NCBI RefSeq assembly: GCF_013204855.1
Contig: NZ_JABMKZ010000030.1
Location: 41,311-105,310 of the forward strand
Source: Paenibacillus alba
GTDB lineage: Bacteria; Bacillota; Bacilli; Paenibacillales; NBRC-103111
Direction of reading: 5' to 3'
DNA length: 64,000 bases
The notes below the pieces were generated by a model. The model had not been told where the DNA came from and made no database searches. It worked only from the letters and a program-made list of their open reading frames with translations. Made by a program: the position numbers and the translations under genes. How positions within the stretch are numbered: position 1 is the first letter of the stretch; every line of letters begins with the position of its first letter. Positions 8,617-17,291 of this stretch are shown here, in pieces.

Positions 8617-9864
8617 TTAGCGGTCATAATGCTCAAAATACAAAATACGCTCCATAATCGTAGGATGCGAGCCGCGAAACCATTGAACGAGCTTCGGCTG
8701 GGTAACTGGGCTTAAATTGACCTTAGCAATTTGCTGAAAAGCGCGAATCGCCGCGCGGCCATCTCCCGTCATTTTCATAGAATACACATCAGCTCTATGC
8801 TCGATCACCCTTGAGAAGGCATTCTGGGCAGGCGCCGAAGCGAAGCTCATGACGATTGCAATGAGCAGCAGAACAGGAAGCGCCGCTAAATCGTGTTCTC
8901 CTCGAATCCCCCAGCGAGCCCCCCACCGCCGTAGAAACCAACGATACGCATGGAAGGCCAGCCAAAAGCCAATAAAACTAAGTGCGATGCCATAGGCAAT
9001 GCCCAGATAGATGTGCCGTTCTACATAATGACCCATTTCGTGAGCCATAACCGTTAATATCTCATCCGGCTGCAGCTTATTCAGTATCGTATCCCATAGA
9101 ACTATGCGAGCGTTGCCTCCGATCCCGTTCACATAAGCATTAATCGCCGAAGTCCTCTCCGACATATTCACTTGGTAAACTTGATCAGCCGGGATATGCG
9201 ATTGGGCGGCAAGCTGGAGAATCTGCTCCTTCAGCACTTGATCCTGCAGCGGTTGAAAATCATTATACAAGGGATCGAGCACCACAGGCTGAATGAACGT
9301 CAGGAATAAAATAAGCGGGATCGAAATAAGCCAGAACCACAGCCACCAACGATTGGGGCTCCGTTTCAGCACCCATTTGAAAATAATGACCGTCACAATC
9401 GTTCCCAGAAGATTAAGGACAAAATCTTTCCCTTTATCGCTCCAAAAGGTGAATAAAGTCTCCGTCGATATGCCGTATGACTGATCCATTTTATACAGGA
9501 AATAATCCACCGGCAGGAAGAGCACGTCCATAAGCAGCGTAAACAACAGCACAAAAACAACGATTTGGAGAAAAGAAGCTTTAAACAGCTTCTCCGCTGC
9601 CACGCGAAATTTAACGCCGACGCCGAGAAGTACGAGCAGCAGCCCCATTTGCAGCGGTGAGCTTAGAAAGTAAGCCAATGAACGAATACGCGATAAGGAT
9701 TCCGCATTTCCGATTTCTTGGGCCGTCATGAACGTATGCGGATCTGCCTTGGAACCAACAAGCGCAAGCGGTATGTGGAATAGATCCCCTTTTAGAAAAT
9801 AAACAATCAAGGCCAAAGCATACACACCAAAAACAGCGATAAGTACCGCATACAGACGCTTCAT
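8617..9864 (-). CDS. M48-family zinc metalloprotease (Ste24-like), membrane bound
   Basis: 415 residues with membrane helices near 4-22, 63-82, 98-117, 150-165 and 172-192, and the zinc motif HEMGH (275-279); a third ligand is expected at Glu in 'VIEHRAD' (about 355). Architecture and length match the CaaX-prenyl-protease/Ste24-type M48 group (B. subtilis YhfN-like), which degrades membrane or membrane-proximal proteins. Two further helices (about 280-298 and 330-350) flank the active site. The start ATG overlaps the stop of a possible 58-codon ORF as ATGA. The substrate is unknown. Confidence 0.9.
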   Translation of the reverse strand: MKRLYAVLIAVFGVYALALIVYFLKGDLFHIPLALVGSKADPHTFMTAQEIGNAESLSRIRSLAYFLSSPLQMGLLLVLLGVGVKFRVAAEKLFKASFLQIVVFVLLFTLLMDVLFLPVDYFLYKMDQSYGISTETLFTFWSDKGKDFVLNLLGTIVTVIIFKWVLKRSPNRWWLWFWLISIPLILFLTFIQPVVLDPLYNDFQPLQDQVLKEQILQLAAQSHIPADQVYQVNMSERTSAINAYVNGIGGNARIVLWDTILNKLQPDEILTVMAHEMGHYVERHIYLGIAYGIALSFIGFWLAFHAYRWFLRRWGARWGIRGEHDLAALPVLLLIAIVMSFASAPAQNAFSRVIEHRADVYSMKMTGDGRAAIRAFQQIAKVNLSPVTQPKLVQWFRGSHPTIMERILYFEHYDR

Positions 9865-10037
9865 TCCCTGCCTCCATCACCCAAAGTCGATAAATTGAAC
9901 AGTAGCCAGTCCGGTGTAAAATCTCGGGATAACAACCCTACTTGCGTGAAATAGCTTTTTGGGAGCACCAGTTTATTCTTCATCCCCAAGATATCGGACA
10001 TACCAAATAAAAGCGAGACATTGCGTATAAGCAGCAT
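9861..10037 (-). CDS. Possible small protein or gene remnant upstream of the M48 protease
   Basis: A 58-codon frame (start MLLIRNVSLLFGMSDILG, end LLFNLSTLGDGGRE) ends in a TGA that overlaps the protease ATG. There is no good ribosome site and the frame stays open further upstream to adjacent TAA TGA stops. I do not recognise it. It could be a coupled small protein or the 3' remnant of a lost gene. Confidence 0.25.
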   Translation of the reverse strand: MLLIRNVSLLFGMSDILGMKNKLVLPKSYFTQVGLLSRDFTPDWLLFNLSTLGDGGRE

Positions 10038-10301
10038 ACGTGGGTAATCATGGGAATAGTCTTTGAACTTATGCTCCTTCGTCGAATTCGGTCATTAATG
10101 ACCTTAATAAAGTTTCCAGCAATTCGGAACAGGCCTTGTCAGCTCAGACAGCGACATCATTCTTCTTGCCTCTTCGTATCCACAGCGGGAAGCTCCATCG
10201 CCTTCTTCTCATCTTCACGTTTATTCATAAGCTTCCCTCATATTCGTAATCGGGTCTTTTTTACCATTTTACCCTAATCTATAAGCTTATGCGTCACAGG
10301 G
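10038..10301. other. Gene-poor stretch, only a tiny ORF visible
   Basis: On the minus strand 10157-10228 encodes a 23-codon, charged peptide (start MNKREDEKKAMEL) behind GAGGG. Nothing else is supported. No clear terminator for the neighbouring GGDEF/EAL gene was found here. Confidence 0.3.
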
Positions 10302-12671
10302 TTATGCTCCTACCAATTTTTGATTCATAAATTTAATAATATGATGCGCTTCAAGCGGTCTGCTCAAGAAATACCCTTGAATCTCATCACAGCCCATTTT
10401 GGCTAACAGCTCCCATTGTTCAAAATCTTCTACCCTTTTGGCAATAACACGCTTCCCTAAACTATGCGATAAAGTGATCCAAGTATGTATCGCAGTTTGG
10501 TTCTTCTCGCTGCTCAGCATCTCTTTGATGAAGGTTGGTTCCATCTTCACGGCATCGAAGGGCAGTTCATGCAATAGCGAAGTGGACGCTTGACCCGTTC
10601 CGAAATCATCAATCGACAATTTCACCCCTAGGCTTTGAATCTGCTTAAAAAGCTGGTGCGCTTTACTTTTATCGTATAAAGCTGTTTGCTCTTTTATTTC
10701 TAAACAAAGCTGGGCTGGATTTACTCCCGTTTGTTGCAAGGTTTCCTTCAGTCTTGTGAGAAAATTAGGCTCCAAGAACTGCTTTTTCGATAAATTCATG
10801 GATACGAGCATCGTTGACAGACCCTCTTGCTCCCAGCGCCGCAGTTGTTCACATACTGTTTGCAATACCCAATATCCAATACCGATAATACTGTCATCAT
10901 CCTCAGCGGCAACCATAAATGCATCCGGCGGGAAGAAGCCAATGCCTGGTCTTATCCAGCGAATCAACGCTTCTACACCGATAATATGGCCTGTTTCCAT
11001 TTCGATCAAAGGCTGGTAGTGCAGCACGAACTCGTCTTCTTCGATTCCTTTTTGGATGCCAAGATGATGCAAATACTGATGCTGCTCCGCTCGTTGAAGA
11101 GCAGGCTCATAGATGATGAAGCCTCCCGGACCCCTTTTTCTTGCTTCATAGATAGCCATCTCAGCATAATGAATCAGCTCATCGCTGTGCGTCCCATGGT
11201 CTGGTGACAGGCATAATCCCATACTTATCGTGACAGGCATACCCTTCCCTTCAAAAGCAAACCAATGATTGCAAGCAAGCAGGATGTCCACAGCGATATT
11301 TTCAATTTCACTCTGATTACTCACTTCCGGCACAATCAAAGCAAAATTATCATCTCCAAAGCGGGCAATCCTGTTGCTTGCCGGGATCGTCCTTCTTAGC
11401 AGCTCCGCCATATGCCTCAGAAGCGAATCTCCCGCTCCTGAGCCTAGCGCGACCTCAATTTGTTTGAATTGATCGATATTCAGTAGGATCACTGCCAAAG
11501 TTCGAGAGCTGAGATGAGCCAAACGCTCCTCCAAATCAGCTTGGAAAGATGCACGATTAGCGAGTCCCGTCAAACTATCATGCTGGACGAGGTAACGGGC
11601 TTTCTGCTCAGCCGCCACGCCTTGCCGCACTTCCCTCCATACCATATAATGAAGCAAATCTTCCCGGGATTTCAAATACTGGCTCTCAGCAATGACATGC
11701 TTTACTTCTCCTGTCAACGTAATAATCGAACGCTCACCCGTCATCGTATGGCTGAAAAAACACTCATCTGCCAGCTCATCCTCAACCAGAAATTTGCCAA
11801 TATGACAAAACATCAAATCATTTGTCTGGCATTCCAGCAGCTTAGCCGCTTGCGGATTGAAATCAATAATCATCCCATCTTGATTAACAATAATAATAGA
11901 CACCGGGGAAACCTCATACAGCGTATGATAGGTCCGATCGATCGAAGGCAGAAAATCGTACTTCACCATTGCATAGCGCAAGAAAAATCCAAAGCAAAGC
12001 ATGGAAAGCATCGAAAGGTCCGGAAAATTGATTCGACCACCCCACACGTGCGAGAAATCTGTTAGCGAAAAAAATACACCCCATATATACGTCGTTATAT
12101 ATCCCATAAACATAATGCGGATTTGCTTGCGTTTCAAATGTAAATCATACCGTTTCACATGTTGAATACCAGCCACCAAAAGAACTAGGCAAATCATCAA
12201 GGCATATACACTGGTTCCCAGAGTAAGAGCTTGCAGACCATTGCTCCATTTGTCTATCTTCCAAGGCCCCACATGTATCAGCTGAACCGAAATCCAGGAA
12301 AAGGGCATTAAAAGCATCACACTTGGTACTAAAGGCCCATAACACAATAAAAAGATAGAAAATTTCGACATTTTTCGAAATCTCCCTGTTAATCGCAGAC
12401 AAAAATGAAGCATCAAAGACATTAAAATAAAAGAGGGAAAATACATAATCCAAAGCACAATTAGCCTTGAATAAGATGCTGGTGCAAAGCTGAGTATAAA
12501 GTTCCCCATATAAGGAATGACCGTTACAAAAAAACAGACGGCCGCTATTTGGTTGAGTGAGCTGTACCGATTCCGCCTGAACACTTCCAGGGCCATGCTT
12601 ATCAAGGCTGCGATCGGTATGACATACAGCCATAACGAAATAAACGAAGTTAACATAGAGCCGCTCCTCAT
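10302..12671 (-). CDS. Membrane GGDEF/EAL protein with 7TM and PAS domains, degenerate motifs
   Basis: 789 residues. Residues 1-240 contain about seven membrane helices of the kind found at the N-terminus of some histidine kinases. A PAS domain follows (about 245-345, VSIIIVNQDGMIIDFNPQAA), then a GGDEF domain (about 360-515) and an EAL domain (about 530-785). The GGDEF signature reads FGDDNF, so cyclase activity is unlikely. The EAL domain keeps EALIRW, the Asn of NLS, Glu of LEI and DDFGTG, but KID is KME and AEGVE is AKRVE, so phosphodiesterase activity is doubtful. It may act as a c-di-GMP or GTP sensor. Expression is preceded by a c-di-GMP-I riboswitch and terminator, which suggests feedback by the same messenger. 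Confidence 0.9.
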   Translation of the reverse strand: MRSGSMLTSFISLWLYVIPIAALISMALEVFRRNRYSSLNQIAAVCFFVTVIPYMGNFILSFAPASYSRLIVLWIMYFPSFILMSLMLHFCLRLTGRFRKMSKFSIFLLCYGPLVPSVMLLMPFSWISVQLIHVGPWKIDKWSNGLQALTLGTSVYALMICLVLLVAGIQHVKRYDLHLKRKQIRIMFMGYITTYIWGVFFSLTDFSHVWGGRINFPDLSMLSMLCFGFFLRYAMVKYDFLPSIDRTYHTLYEVSPVSIIIVNQDGMIIDFNPQAAKLLECQTNDLMFCHIGKFLVEDELADECFFSHTMTGERSIITLTGEVKHVIAESQYLKSREDLLHYMVWREVRQGVAAEQKARYLVQHDSLTGLANRASFQADLEERLAHLSSRTLAVILLNIDQFKQIEVALGSGAGDSLLRHMAELLRRTIPASNRIARFGDDNFALIVPEVSNQSEIENIAVDILLACNHWFAFEGKGMPVTISMGLCLSPDHGTHSDELIHYAEMAIYEARKRGPGGFIIYEPALQRAEQHQYLHHLGIQKGIEEDEFVLHYQPLIEMETGHIIGVEALIRWIRPGIGFFPPDAFMVAAEDDDSIIGIGYWVLQTVCEQLRRWEQEGLSTMLVSMNLSKKQFLEPNFLTRLKETLQQTGVNPAQLCLEIKEQTALYDKSKAHQLFKQIQSLGVKLSIDDFGTGQASTSLLHELPFDAVKMEPTFIKEMLSSEKNQTAIHTWITLSHSLGKRVIAKRVEDFEQWELLAKMGCDEIQGYFLSRPLEAHHIIKFMNQKLVGA

Positions 12672-12689
12672 CCTGAGTACCTCTTAATA

Positions 12690-12720
12690 AACAAAAAGAA
12701 ACCTTGCTTCAAGGTTTCCT
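12690..12720 (-). terminator. Riboswitch-controlled intrinsic terminator
   Basis: On the minus strand GAAACCTTG-AAG-CAAGGTTTC is followed by TTTTTG. Its 5' arm (GGAAACC) can instead pair with GTTTCC at 12735-12740 next to the aptamer, giving an anti-terminator. It lies 19 bases upstream of the GGDEF/EAL start. Confidence 0.85.
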
Positions 12721-12731
12721 TATCACCTAAA

Positions 12732-12828
12732 AGCGGAAACTGGCTGGCATTCGACATGATCGAGTAGCCCCTCTAGCTTTGCGTCCTTGACTTTCATCAA
12801 GTTTGCCTTTATCTCTTTTACGGATTAT
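12732..12828 (-). promoter_or_regulatory. Cyclic di-GMP-I (GEMM-I) riboswitch aptamer
   Basis: The minus strand shows the conserved GEMM-I core in order: AAAGGCAAAC, a GAAA tetraloop in the P2 hairpin (TTGATGAAAGTCAA), GGACGCAAAGC, then the second hairpin GGGGCTACTCGATCATGTCG and a closing GCCAGCC. GAAA loop and ACGCAAAGC are hallmark elements of this class. It sits directly upstream of a terminator and a GGDEF/EAL gene, the typical context. Confidence 0.87.
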
Positions 12829-12864
12829 TCGCTTATTTTGATCTGGGACTTTATTCCTATTTAT

Positions 12865-12894
12865 TTTATATCATGGGAACTGATTTGCCGTCAA
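12865..12894 (-). promoter_or_regulatory. Promoter of the riboswitch / GGDEF-EAL transcript
   Basis: TTGACG (12889-12894) and TATAAA (12865-12870) are separated by 18 bases on the minus strand, about 40 bases before the aptamer. Confidence 0.6.
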
Positions 12895-12908
12895 CTTAAG
12901 GGATGGCA

Positions 12909-12937
12909 TTGCTTTTCCAAGATGACCATGTTGTAAT
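12909..12937 (+). promoter_or_regulatory. Putative promoter of the C39-like protease gene
   Basis: TTGCTT (12909-12914), 17 bases, TGTAAT (12932-12937), ending 33 bases before the start codon. It overlaps no other visible element. Confidence 0.45.
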
Positions 12938-12970
12938 GAAAAAACAGTTCAAATTGGAAGTGAGTCGGAT

Positions 12971-13810
12971 ATGAAAAAAATAGGTTTGAGCTTTCTCGTC
13001 GTTTTCACATTCTTGGGCTTCGCCTTTGCTAATGAGAGTTCGCCTGCTCTCGAGCAGTCTGCAAGTAAGGCTGCGGTTAACGCAGCGGCTGAAGCCGCGC
13101 CTGCATCCTCACCAACTTCAATACCAACATTAACACCAACTTCAACACCAACACCAGCAGCTATTTCAGCCTTAAACACATTAACGCCGCTTGCCTCCTC
13201 TATACCATCCAATGAAAATCAGCAGGCTACCTTGCAGTCGGTCCCTGCTATCTCTCAACTCCCTGAATTGCCCAATGGCTGTGAAGCTGTCGCTGCCACC
13301 ATGCTGCTAAATTGGGCTGGAGTGCCTGTTACCAAAGAAGAAGTCGCTGCTGCCCTTCCCAGAGGTCCCATGCCGTATGAGAACGAAGATGGCGCCTTTG
13401 TAGGAGGCAACCCGCAGGACGTGTTTGTCGGTGATCCGTTTGGCATCGGCTATGGAATCTATCATAAGCCGATAGCCCATATGATGGAGCAATGGCTGCC
13501 CGGACGAGTGAAGGACATCTCAGGAGCTTCCTTTGAGGAGCTGCTGGCTGTCATTTCTAGTGGCAGGCCCGCAATGGTCTGGGCAACTGAGCATATGGAC
13601 ACGCCATATCTCGACTTGGAGTGGCAGGATGAAGATGATCAGCTGGTAAAATGGTATCAGCCGGAGCATGCTTTGCTTTTAACCAGCTGGGATGAGGATG
13701 CTGCCTATCTGAACGATCCTATGACAGGAAAGCGAGAATCCTATGGCATCGCAGATTTCAAAAGCGCTTGGGAACTGATGGGCTCGCAAGCAATTATAGT
13801 GAACAATTAG
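12971..13810 (+). CDS. Secreted C39-like cysteine peptidase family protein
   Basis: 279 residues. A signal peptide (MKKIGLSFLVVFTFLGFAFA) is followed by a Pro/Thr/Ser/Ala-rich linker (about 25-85) and a papain-like C39_2 domain (92-279). The likely catalytic Cys104 lies in 'PNGCEAVAATMLLNW', and His233 lies in 'PEHALLLTSWD', with an Asp/Asn in 'YLNDPMTG'. Proteins of this kind are extracytoplasmic peptidases or peptidase-like proteins of Firmicutes with largely unknown targets. The ATG follows GGAAGTGAG. It is monocistronic, with a terminator structure shared with the converging IF-3-like gene. Confidence 0.8.
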   Translation: MKKIGLSFLVVFTFLGFAFANESSPALEQSASKAAVNAAAEAAPASSPTSIPTLTPTSTPTPAAISALNTLTPLASSIPSNENQQATLQSVPAISQLPELPNGCEAVAATMLLNWAGVPVTKEEVAAALPRGPMPYENEDGAFVGGNPQDVFVGDPFGIGYGIYHKPIAHMMEQWLPGRVKDISGASFEELLAVISSGRPAMVWATEHMDTPYLDLEWQDEDDQLVKWYQPEHALLLTSWDEDAAYLNDPMTGKRESYGIADFKSAWELMGSQAIIVNN

Positions 13811-13898
13811 GGGTGAAGCGTACCATAGTTCCCCCTTAACCAGAATTCCATCTATTTTCAACGAAATAACGTATCCTAGTTCCTTTACCTTTACCACA

Positions 13899-13943
13899 AA
13901 AAAAGCATGAACGCCCTCAGCTAGCCTGAGCTCGTCCATGCTT
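13899..13943 (-). terminator. Terminator of the IF-3-like gene
   Basis: Minus strand: AAAGCATGGACG and an inner CTCAGGCTAGCTGAG stem, then CGTTCATGCTTTTTTT. A long near-perfect hairpin ends in a T run directly after the gene. The A run on the other side may serve the converging C39-like gene. Confidence 0.8.
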
Positions 13944-13946
13944 TGT

Positions 13947-14432
13947 TCATACGGGATTTACTTGTACGGCAGCCTGCTTTCCGCTAAGCTGAATGCCTGT
14001 TTGCTTGCGCCCATAAGGGCTCAACTCCTTGAGCAAATCTTCCAAAAGCTCTTTGGCTTTAGCGCCTTCTTTGCCTGAAATCTTCACAACGAGCAGCACG
14101 GCATCCCCTGCTTGCAGGATACGCTGCGCTTGCTGGCGCTTCGTCTCCAGGTCATGATCTTCGATCTGAGGCGTCAGCCGAAGCTCCTTTATCTTAGGAG
14201 CTTGCTCCCGTTTGCGGGTTTGCTGCTTTTCCTGCAAGGCCTCTTGCTTCGCTTGACCGGAGCCGATCAGCCTGCAGGGCGGCGGGCTGCTCATCAAAGA
14301 CGTGCAAATCAAGTCCACCTTCAGCTGTTTGGCCAAAGTCAATGCTTCCTTCGTTGACAGGATGCCCAGGTCCTCTCCGTTCAGTCCTGTGACGTGGACT
14401 TCGGAGGCTTTGATTTTCTCATTTTTAATCAT
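13947..14432 (-). CDS. Divergent translation initiation factor IF-3-like protein
   Basis: 161 residues aligned by eye to IF-3. The N-domain keeps 'KASEVHVTGLNGEDLGILSTKEAL' and 'PPPCRLIG' (IF-3: K-P-P-V-C-R-I-M), then a charged linker and 'KELRLTPQIEDHDLETK', the conserved start of the C-domain. After that the C-domain diverges: the usual G-R-E-M/I-x-H segment is replaced by 'KISGKEGAKAKELLEDL'. The gene is not next to rpmI and rplT, so it is most likely a second, specialised IF-3 copy rather than the housekeeping infC. It could modulate initiation or bind ribosomes under stress. It is divergent from a small conserved hypothetical gene whose promoter overlaps its start. Confidence 0.72.
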   Translation of the reverse strand: MIKNEKIKASEVHVTGLNGEDLGILSTKEALTLAKQLKVDLICTSLMSSPPPCRLIGSGQAKQEALQEKQQTRKREQAPKIKELRLTPQIEDHDLETKRQQAQRILQAGDAVLLVVKISGKEGAKAKELLEDLLKELSPYGRKQTGIQLSGKQAAVQVNPV

Positions 14433-14461
14433 TGTGAATACACCTAATCTTTCGCTATAAT
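14432..14461 (+). promoter_or_regulatory. Promoter of the 103-residue hypothetical gene
   Basis: TTGTGA (14432-14437), 18 bases, TATAAT (14456-14461). The -35 box overlaps the start of the divergent IF-3-like gene. Confidence 0.55.
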
Positions 14462-14504
14462 GAACCCATCCCTACGAAGAGGTTGTTAAGGAGTTGTCTG
14501 CTAG

Positions 14505-14816
14505 ATGAATAATAAACAATTAGAAGAGCAAATGATTGAAAATTACAAGCGTGAGGAACATATGATGATCCTCGTGTTTGCCCAGTGGTGCATTAATCAT
14601 AATCTGGATCCGGCTGCGCTTTATCACAGCGCCTATCCCGACCAGCCTAATAATGAGGCTTTGCAGCAAGCCTTGGCCCTTACCGTCTCCAAAGAGGAAG
14701 CCGGCGAAGTACCAGATGACACATTGCTTGGCGTTTTGTCCCTATTCGGCAATGAAGAGCTTGCTTTCATCGTCACACAGGAAATTGAGAAACGTCCCCG
14801 AGACAAACGGTACTAA
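14505..14816 (+). CDS. Small conserved-looking hypothetical protein
   Basis: 103 residues, acidic, mostly helical (MNNKQLEEQMIENYKREEHM, then 'MMILVFAQWCINHNLDPAALY'), with no signal peptide or membrane segment. I recognise no domain. It has its own promoter, a plausible AGGAG site (AAGGAGTTGTC) and codon use like its neighbours, so it is probably a real cytoplasmic protein. It ends 3 bases before the converging luciferase-like gene. Confidence 0.65.
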   Translation: MNNKQLEEQMIENYKREEHMMILVFAQWCINHNLDPAALYHSAYPDQPNNEALQQALALTVSKEEAGEVPDDTLLGVLSLFGNEELAFIVTQEIEKRPRDKRY

Positions 14817-14819
14817 AGC

Positions 14820-15830
14820 TTAGCGAAGCTTGAAAGCTTCAGCCAATAATTCAATCGTCCGCACTCTCGTCTCCCACGTGTAACCGCCGGCAACGACCAT
14901 GACTTCGTCCACTTGGTAGCTTTCAGCTAAGCTCAGCAGTTGCTTCCTCACCTGCTGCGGATCGCCAACAATCATACGGGATCGGTTATCTTTGAGTCTG
15001 GTTTGATCCCAATCCGAATAACTATATTGCGCGGCTTCTTCAGGCGACTTCACTCCGGTGAATTCGCCTTTTTCCATCTGCAGAATGCGCAGATCCACAG
15101 AAGCGGCAAGCCCTTCTGCCTCGGCCTGCGTCTCTGCGCACAGCACGTATATGCACACCGTCGCCTGAGGCACGACATTAAGCGCGGACGGTCGGAACGA
15201 GCTGCGGTAGCTGCGCACCGCTTGCTGCCCTCCCGCTCCGTTGATGAAGTGCGCGAAGCAGAACGCTGCGCCTGCCTGCGAGGCGTACACCCCGCTCTGT
15301 CCGGTGGAGCCGAGCAGCCATACCTGGGGCACCCCGCTCACCAAAGGTGTGGCGCGAATGCCCTCAAATACATGACCGGGCTCCACCGTGTCGGTGAGGA
15401 ACCCGAGTAGATCCGTGACTTGCGCCGGGAATCGCTCCAGTCCTTCGAACAGATCCGCGCTGACGCCGCGCAGCGCTTTGGCTGTATGCGGCGTGCCTCC
15501 GGGCGCACGCCCGATGCCAAGGTCGATGCGGCCCGGATACAGCGCCTCAAGCATACGGAAGTTCTCAGCGACCTTGTAGGCGCTGTAATGGGGCAGCAGC
15601 ACACCGCCGGAGCCAAGCCGAATGCGGCTTGTGCGTGCAGCGAGCGTAGAAATAAGCACCTCTGGCGAGGAGCCTGCAAGCCCTCTGGAATTGTGATGCT
15701 CCGACACCCAGAAGCGTGTGTAACCGAGACGATCCGCCGTCTGCGCCAAAGCAAGCGTTTGTTGCAGGGCATCGCTATGTGTAAATCCGGAGGAAACCGG
15801 TGATTGATCAAGGATACTTAGCTTCAGCAC
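14820..15830 (-). CDS. Luciferase-like (LLM class) flavin-dependent oxidoreductase
   Basis: 336 residues from GTG 15830, chosen because AGAAGG lies just upstream and the sequence then begins LKLSILDQSPVSSG as is typical for this family; an upstream in-frame ATG at 15917 would add 29 unusual residues. Features include 'RFWVSEHHNSRGLAGSSPEV', 'GSGGVLLPHYSAYKVAENFRML', 'GRIDLGIGRAPGGT' and 'WLLGSTGQSGVYA', the TIM-barrel landmarks of the MsnO8-type FMN-dependent monooxygenase-like subgroup. The substrate cannot be told. It stands alone. Confidence 0.85.
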   Translation of the reverse strand: MLKLSILDQSPVSSGFTHSDALQQTLALAQTADRLGYTRFWVSEHHNSRGLAGSSPEVLISTLAARTSRIRLGSGGVLLPHYSAYKVAENFRMLEALYPGRIDLGIGRAPGGTPHTAKALRGVSADLFEGLERFPAQVTDLLGFLTDTVEPGHVFEGIRATPLVSGVPQVWLLGSTGQSGVYASQAGAAFCFAHFINGAGGQQAVRSYRSSFRPSALNVVPQATVCIYVLCAETQAEAEGLAASVDLRILQMEKGEFTGVKSPEEAAQYSYSDWDQTRLKDNRSRMIVGDPQQVRKQLLSLAESYQVDEVMVVAGGYTWETRVRTIELLAEAFKLR

Positions 15831-16004
15831 ATTTATACCTTCTTTCTGAATCATCTGCTGATCTTGATTATACAACGGCCAGCCAACAAAAGAAAAAGGA
15901 CAAACCCTTACAGGCATTGTCCCTTATCGTAAAAATCCATGGCATCGATCTTAATACTTACTAAAAGTGTATGGCTTGAGACACACTTTATGACAGCATT
16001 TTTA

Positions 16005-16670
16005 TTAAGCGCCGTCCCGTGCTTTAAAAGCCTGTCTCTTTTTAAAAATTAGCGGCACGCCTGCAAACAGGACATACATCGCTATTGCTGCATAAAACTT
16101 CCATGAGCCAATCTCTTGAAACGATGCGCCAAACACATTATACACCACAGCGCCCGGAATAATGCCGATCAGCGTACCCCATGTGTAGTCCCAGAAACGA
16201 ATCTTGGAAAGTCCCGCCCCGTAGCTAATGCCATCAAAAGGAAAAAAGGGCATTAAACGCATATACAAAATGACCATGAAGCCTCTTTGCTCTGCCTTTT
16301 GATCGAAGGATTGCAGCTTCTTGCTCTTCAATATGCGCTGAAAGCTGCTGCGACCCCATTTTCGCGTAATATAAAAAGATAGTAAAGCACCTGCGCCTGC
16401 ACCAATGAAATCATAAATGGTTCCCCAGAACGCGCCAAACACATAGCCCCCATAGAGTGTTAATGGCGTTGCCGGGAACAGCACCAACGGACGGAGCGTG
16501 TAGACGATAATATAAAACAGGCCGCCTAGTGGTCCTAAATCTCTGAGCCACTCGGTGATTACGTCCAAATCCAAGCTATCCCATACCCCGGTCCACTTCA
16601 AAATGAGCAGGCCGGCTCCGGCGGCCAGAAACCACATTATTAACAACCAAAGCGGCTTCGAGCGCGCCAT
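16005..16670 (-). CDS. TVP38/TMEM64-family (VTT domain) membrane protein
   Basis: 221 residues with about six membrane segments. The VTT core reads 'LFPATPLTLYGGYVFGAFWGTIYDFIGAGAGALLSFYITRKWG', followed by the 'R-x-x-P-F-F-P-F-D-x-x-S-Y-G-A' motif, which is characteristic of the DedA/TVP38 scramblase-like superfamily. I use ATG 16670 (MARSKPLWLL), which has a GGAGGAAG site; an upstream ATG at 16736 would add 22 residues that include that site. Role: probably lipid scrambling or membrane homeostasis, inferred from the superfamily. Confidence 0.85.
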   Translation of the reverse strand: MARSKPLWLLIMWFLAAGAGLLILKWTGVWDSLDLDVITEWLRDLGPLGGLFYIIVYTLRPLVLFPATPLTLYGGYVFGAFWGTIYDFIGAGAGALLSFYITRKWGRSSFQRILKSKKLQSFDQKAEQRGFMVILYMRLMPFFPFDGISYGAGLSKIRFWDYTWGTLIGIIPGAVVYNVFGASFQEIGSWKFYAAIAMYVLFAGVPLIFKKRQAFKARDGA

Positions 16671-16789
16671 AGCTCTTCCTCCTCCATGCAAACATTCAAT
16701 AGTCTCTATGTTATTCTTGCCTTTCATCTTACACAAATTCGGGGTTGCATATCAATAACGGGAGGCTTGTTATGAGGGTTAGCATTGTG

Positions 16790-16985
16790 CAAAGGGAACT
16801 GAGATCCGCTATTTCAGTGAAAATAGCAATAAAATCGTCGAAGAGGAACTATGCTCCGCTATTTCGTTGTTTTTAGCCCCGAAGCGTGCGAATTGCAACA
16901 AATAGCGTACTCCAGTTCCCTTACCTGTATAAATTGCTCTCTTTTCCGTCAATTAGCGTACTGTAGTTCCGCCTGCACTGATTCT
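16790..16985. repeat. Dispersed intergenic inverted-repeat element (copy 3)
   Basis: Blocks such as GGGAACTGAGATCCGCTATTT, with one base variation, and their complements AAATAGCGTACTCCAGTTCCC alternate. The same GGAACT-N6-CGCTATTT or reverse form occurs near 6.3-6.5, 13.8 and 29.7-29.9 kb. Confidence 0.65.
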
Positions 16986-17059
16986 CGCGCACAAAATAAC
17001 CTCGCTTCGGCGCATCGCGGCTCACAGAGAAGCAACCATAACAAATTGCCTCTCTCTCT

Positions 17060-17282
17060 GACCTCTAGGAGGGCAGTTTTTTGCATTTCACTGGATAAAC
17101 TCCAGTCAAAGTAGCATCTCGACCACCCACAGCCGAGGTAACACTGGATTTATTGCAGTGGAATTTGGGTTTGCGGCCTCTAGGAAGGCGTTTTTTTGCA
17201 TTTCACTGGATGAACTCCAGTCAAAGTAGCATCCCCGCCTTCCGAAATTCAAAAACACTGGAGTTATTACAGTGGAATTTTG
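17060..17282. repeat. Two imperfect direct repeats of about 115 bases
   Basis: GCATTTCACTGGAT(A/G)AACTCC starts at 17083 and again at 17198, and CACTGGA(T/G)TTATT(G/A)CAGTG follows at the same distance in both copies. Each copy includes small CTGGA/TCCAG and CACTG/CAGTG stem-loops. Confidence 0.8.
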
Positions 17283-17291
17283 GCAACATGG

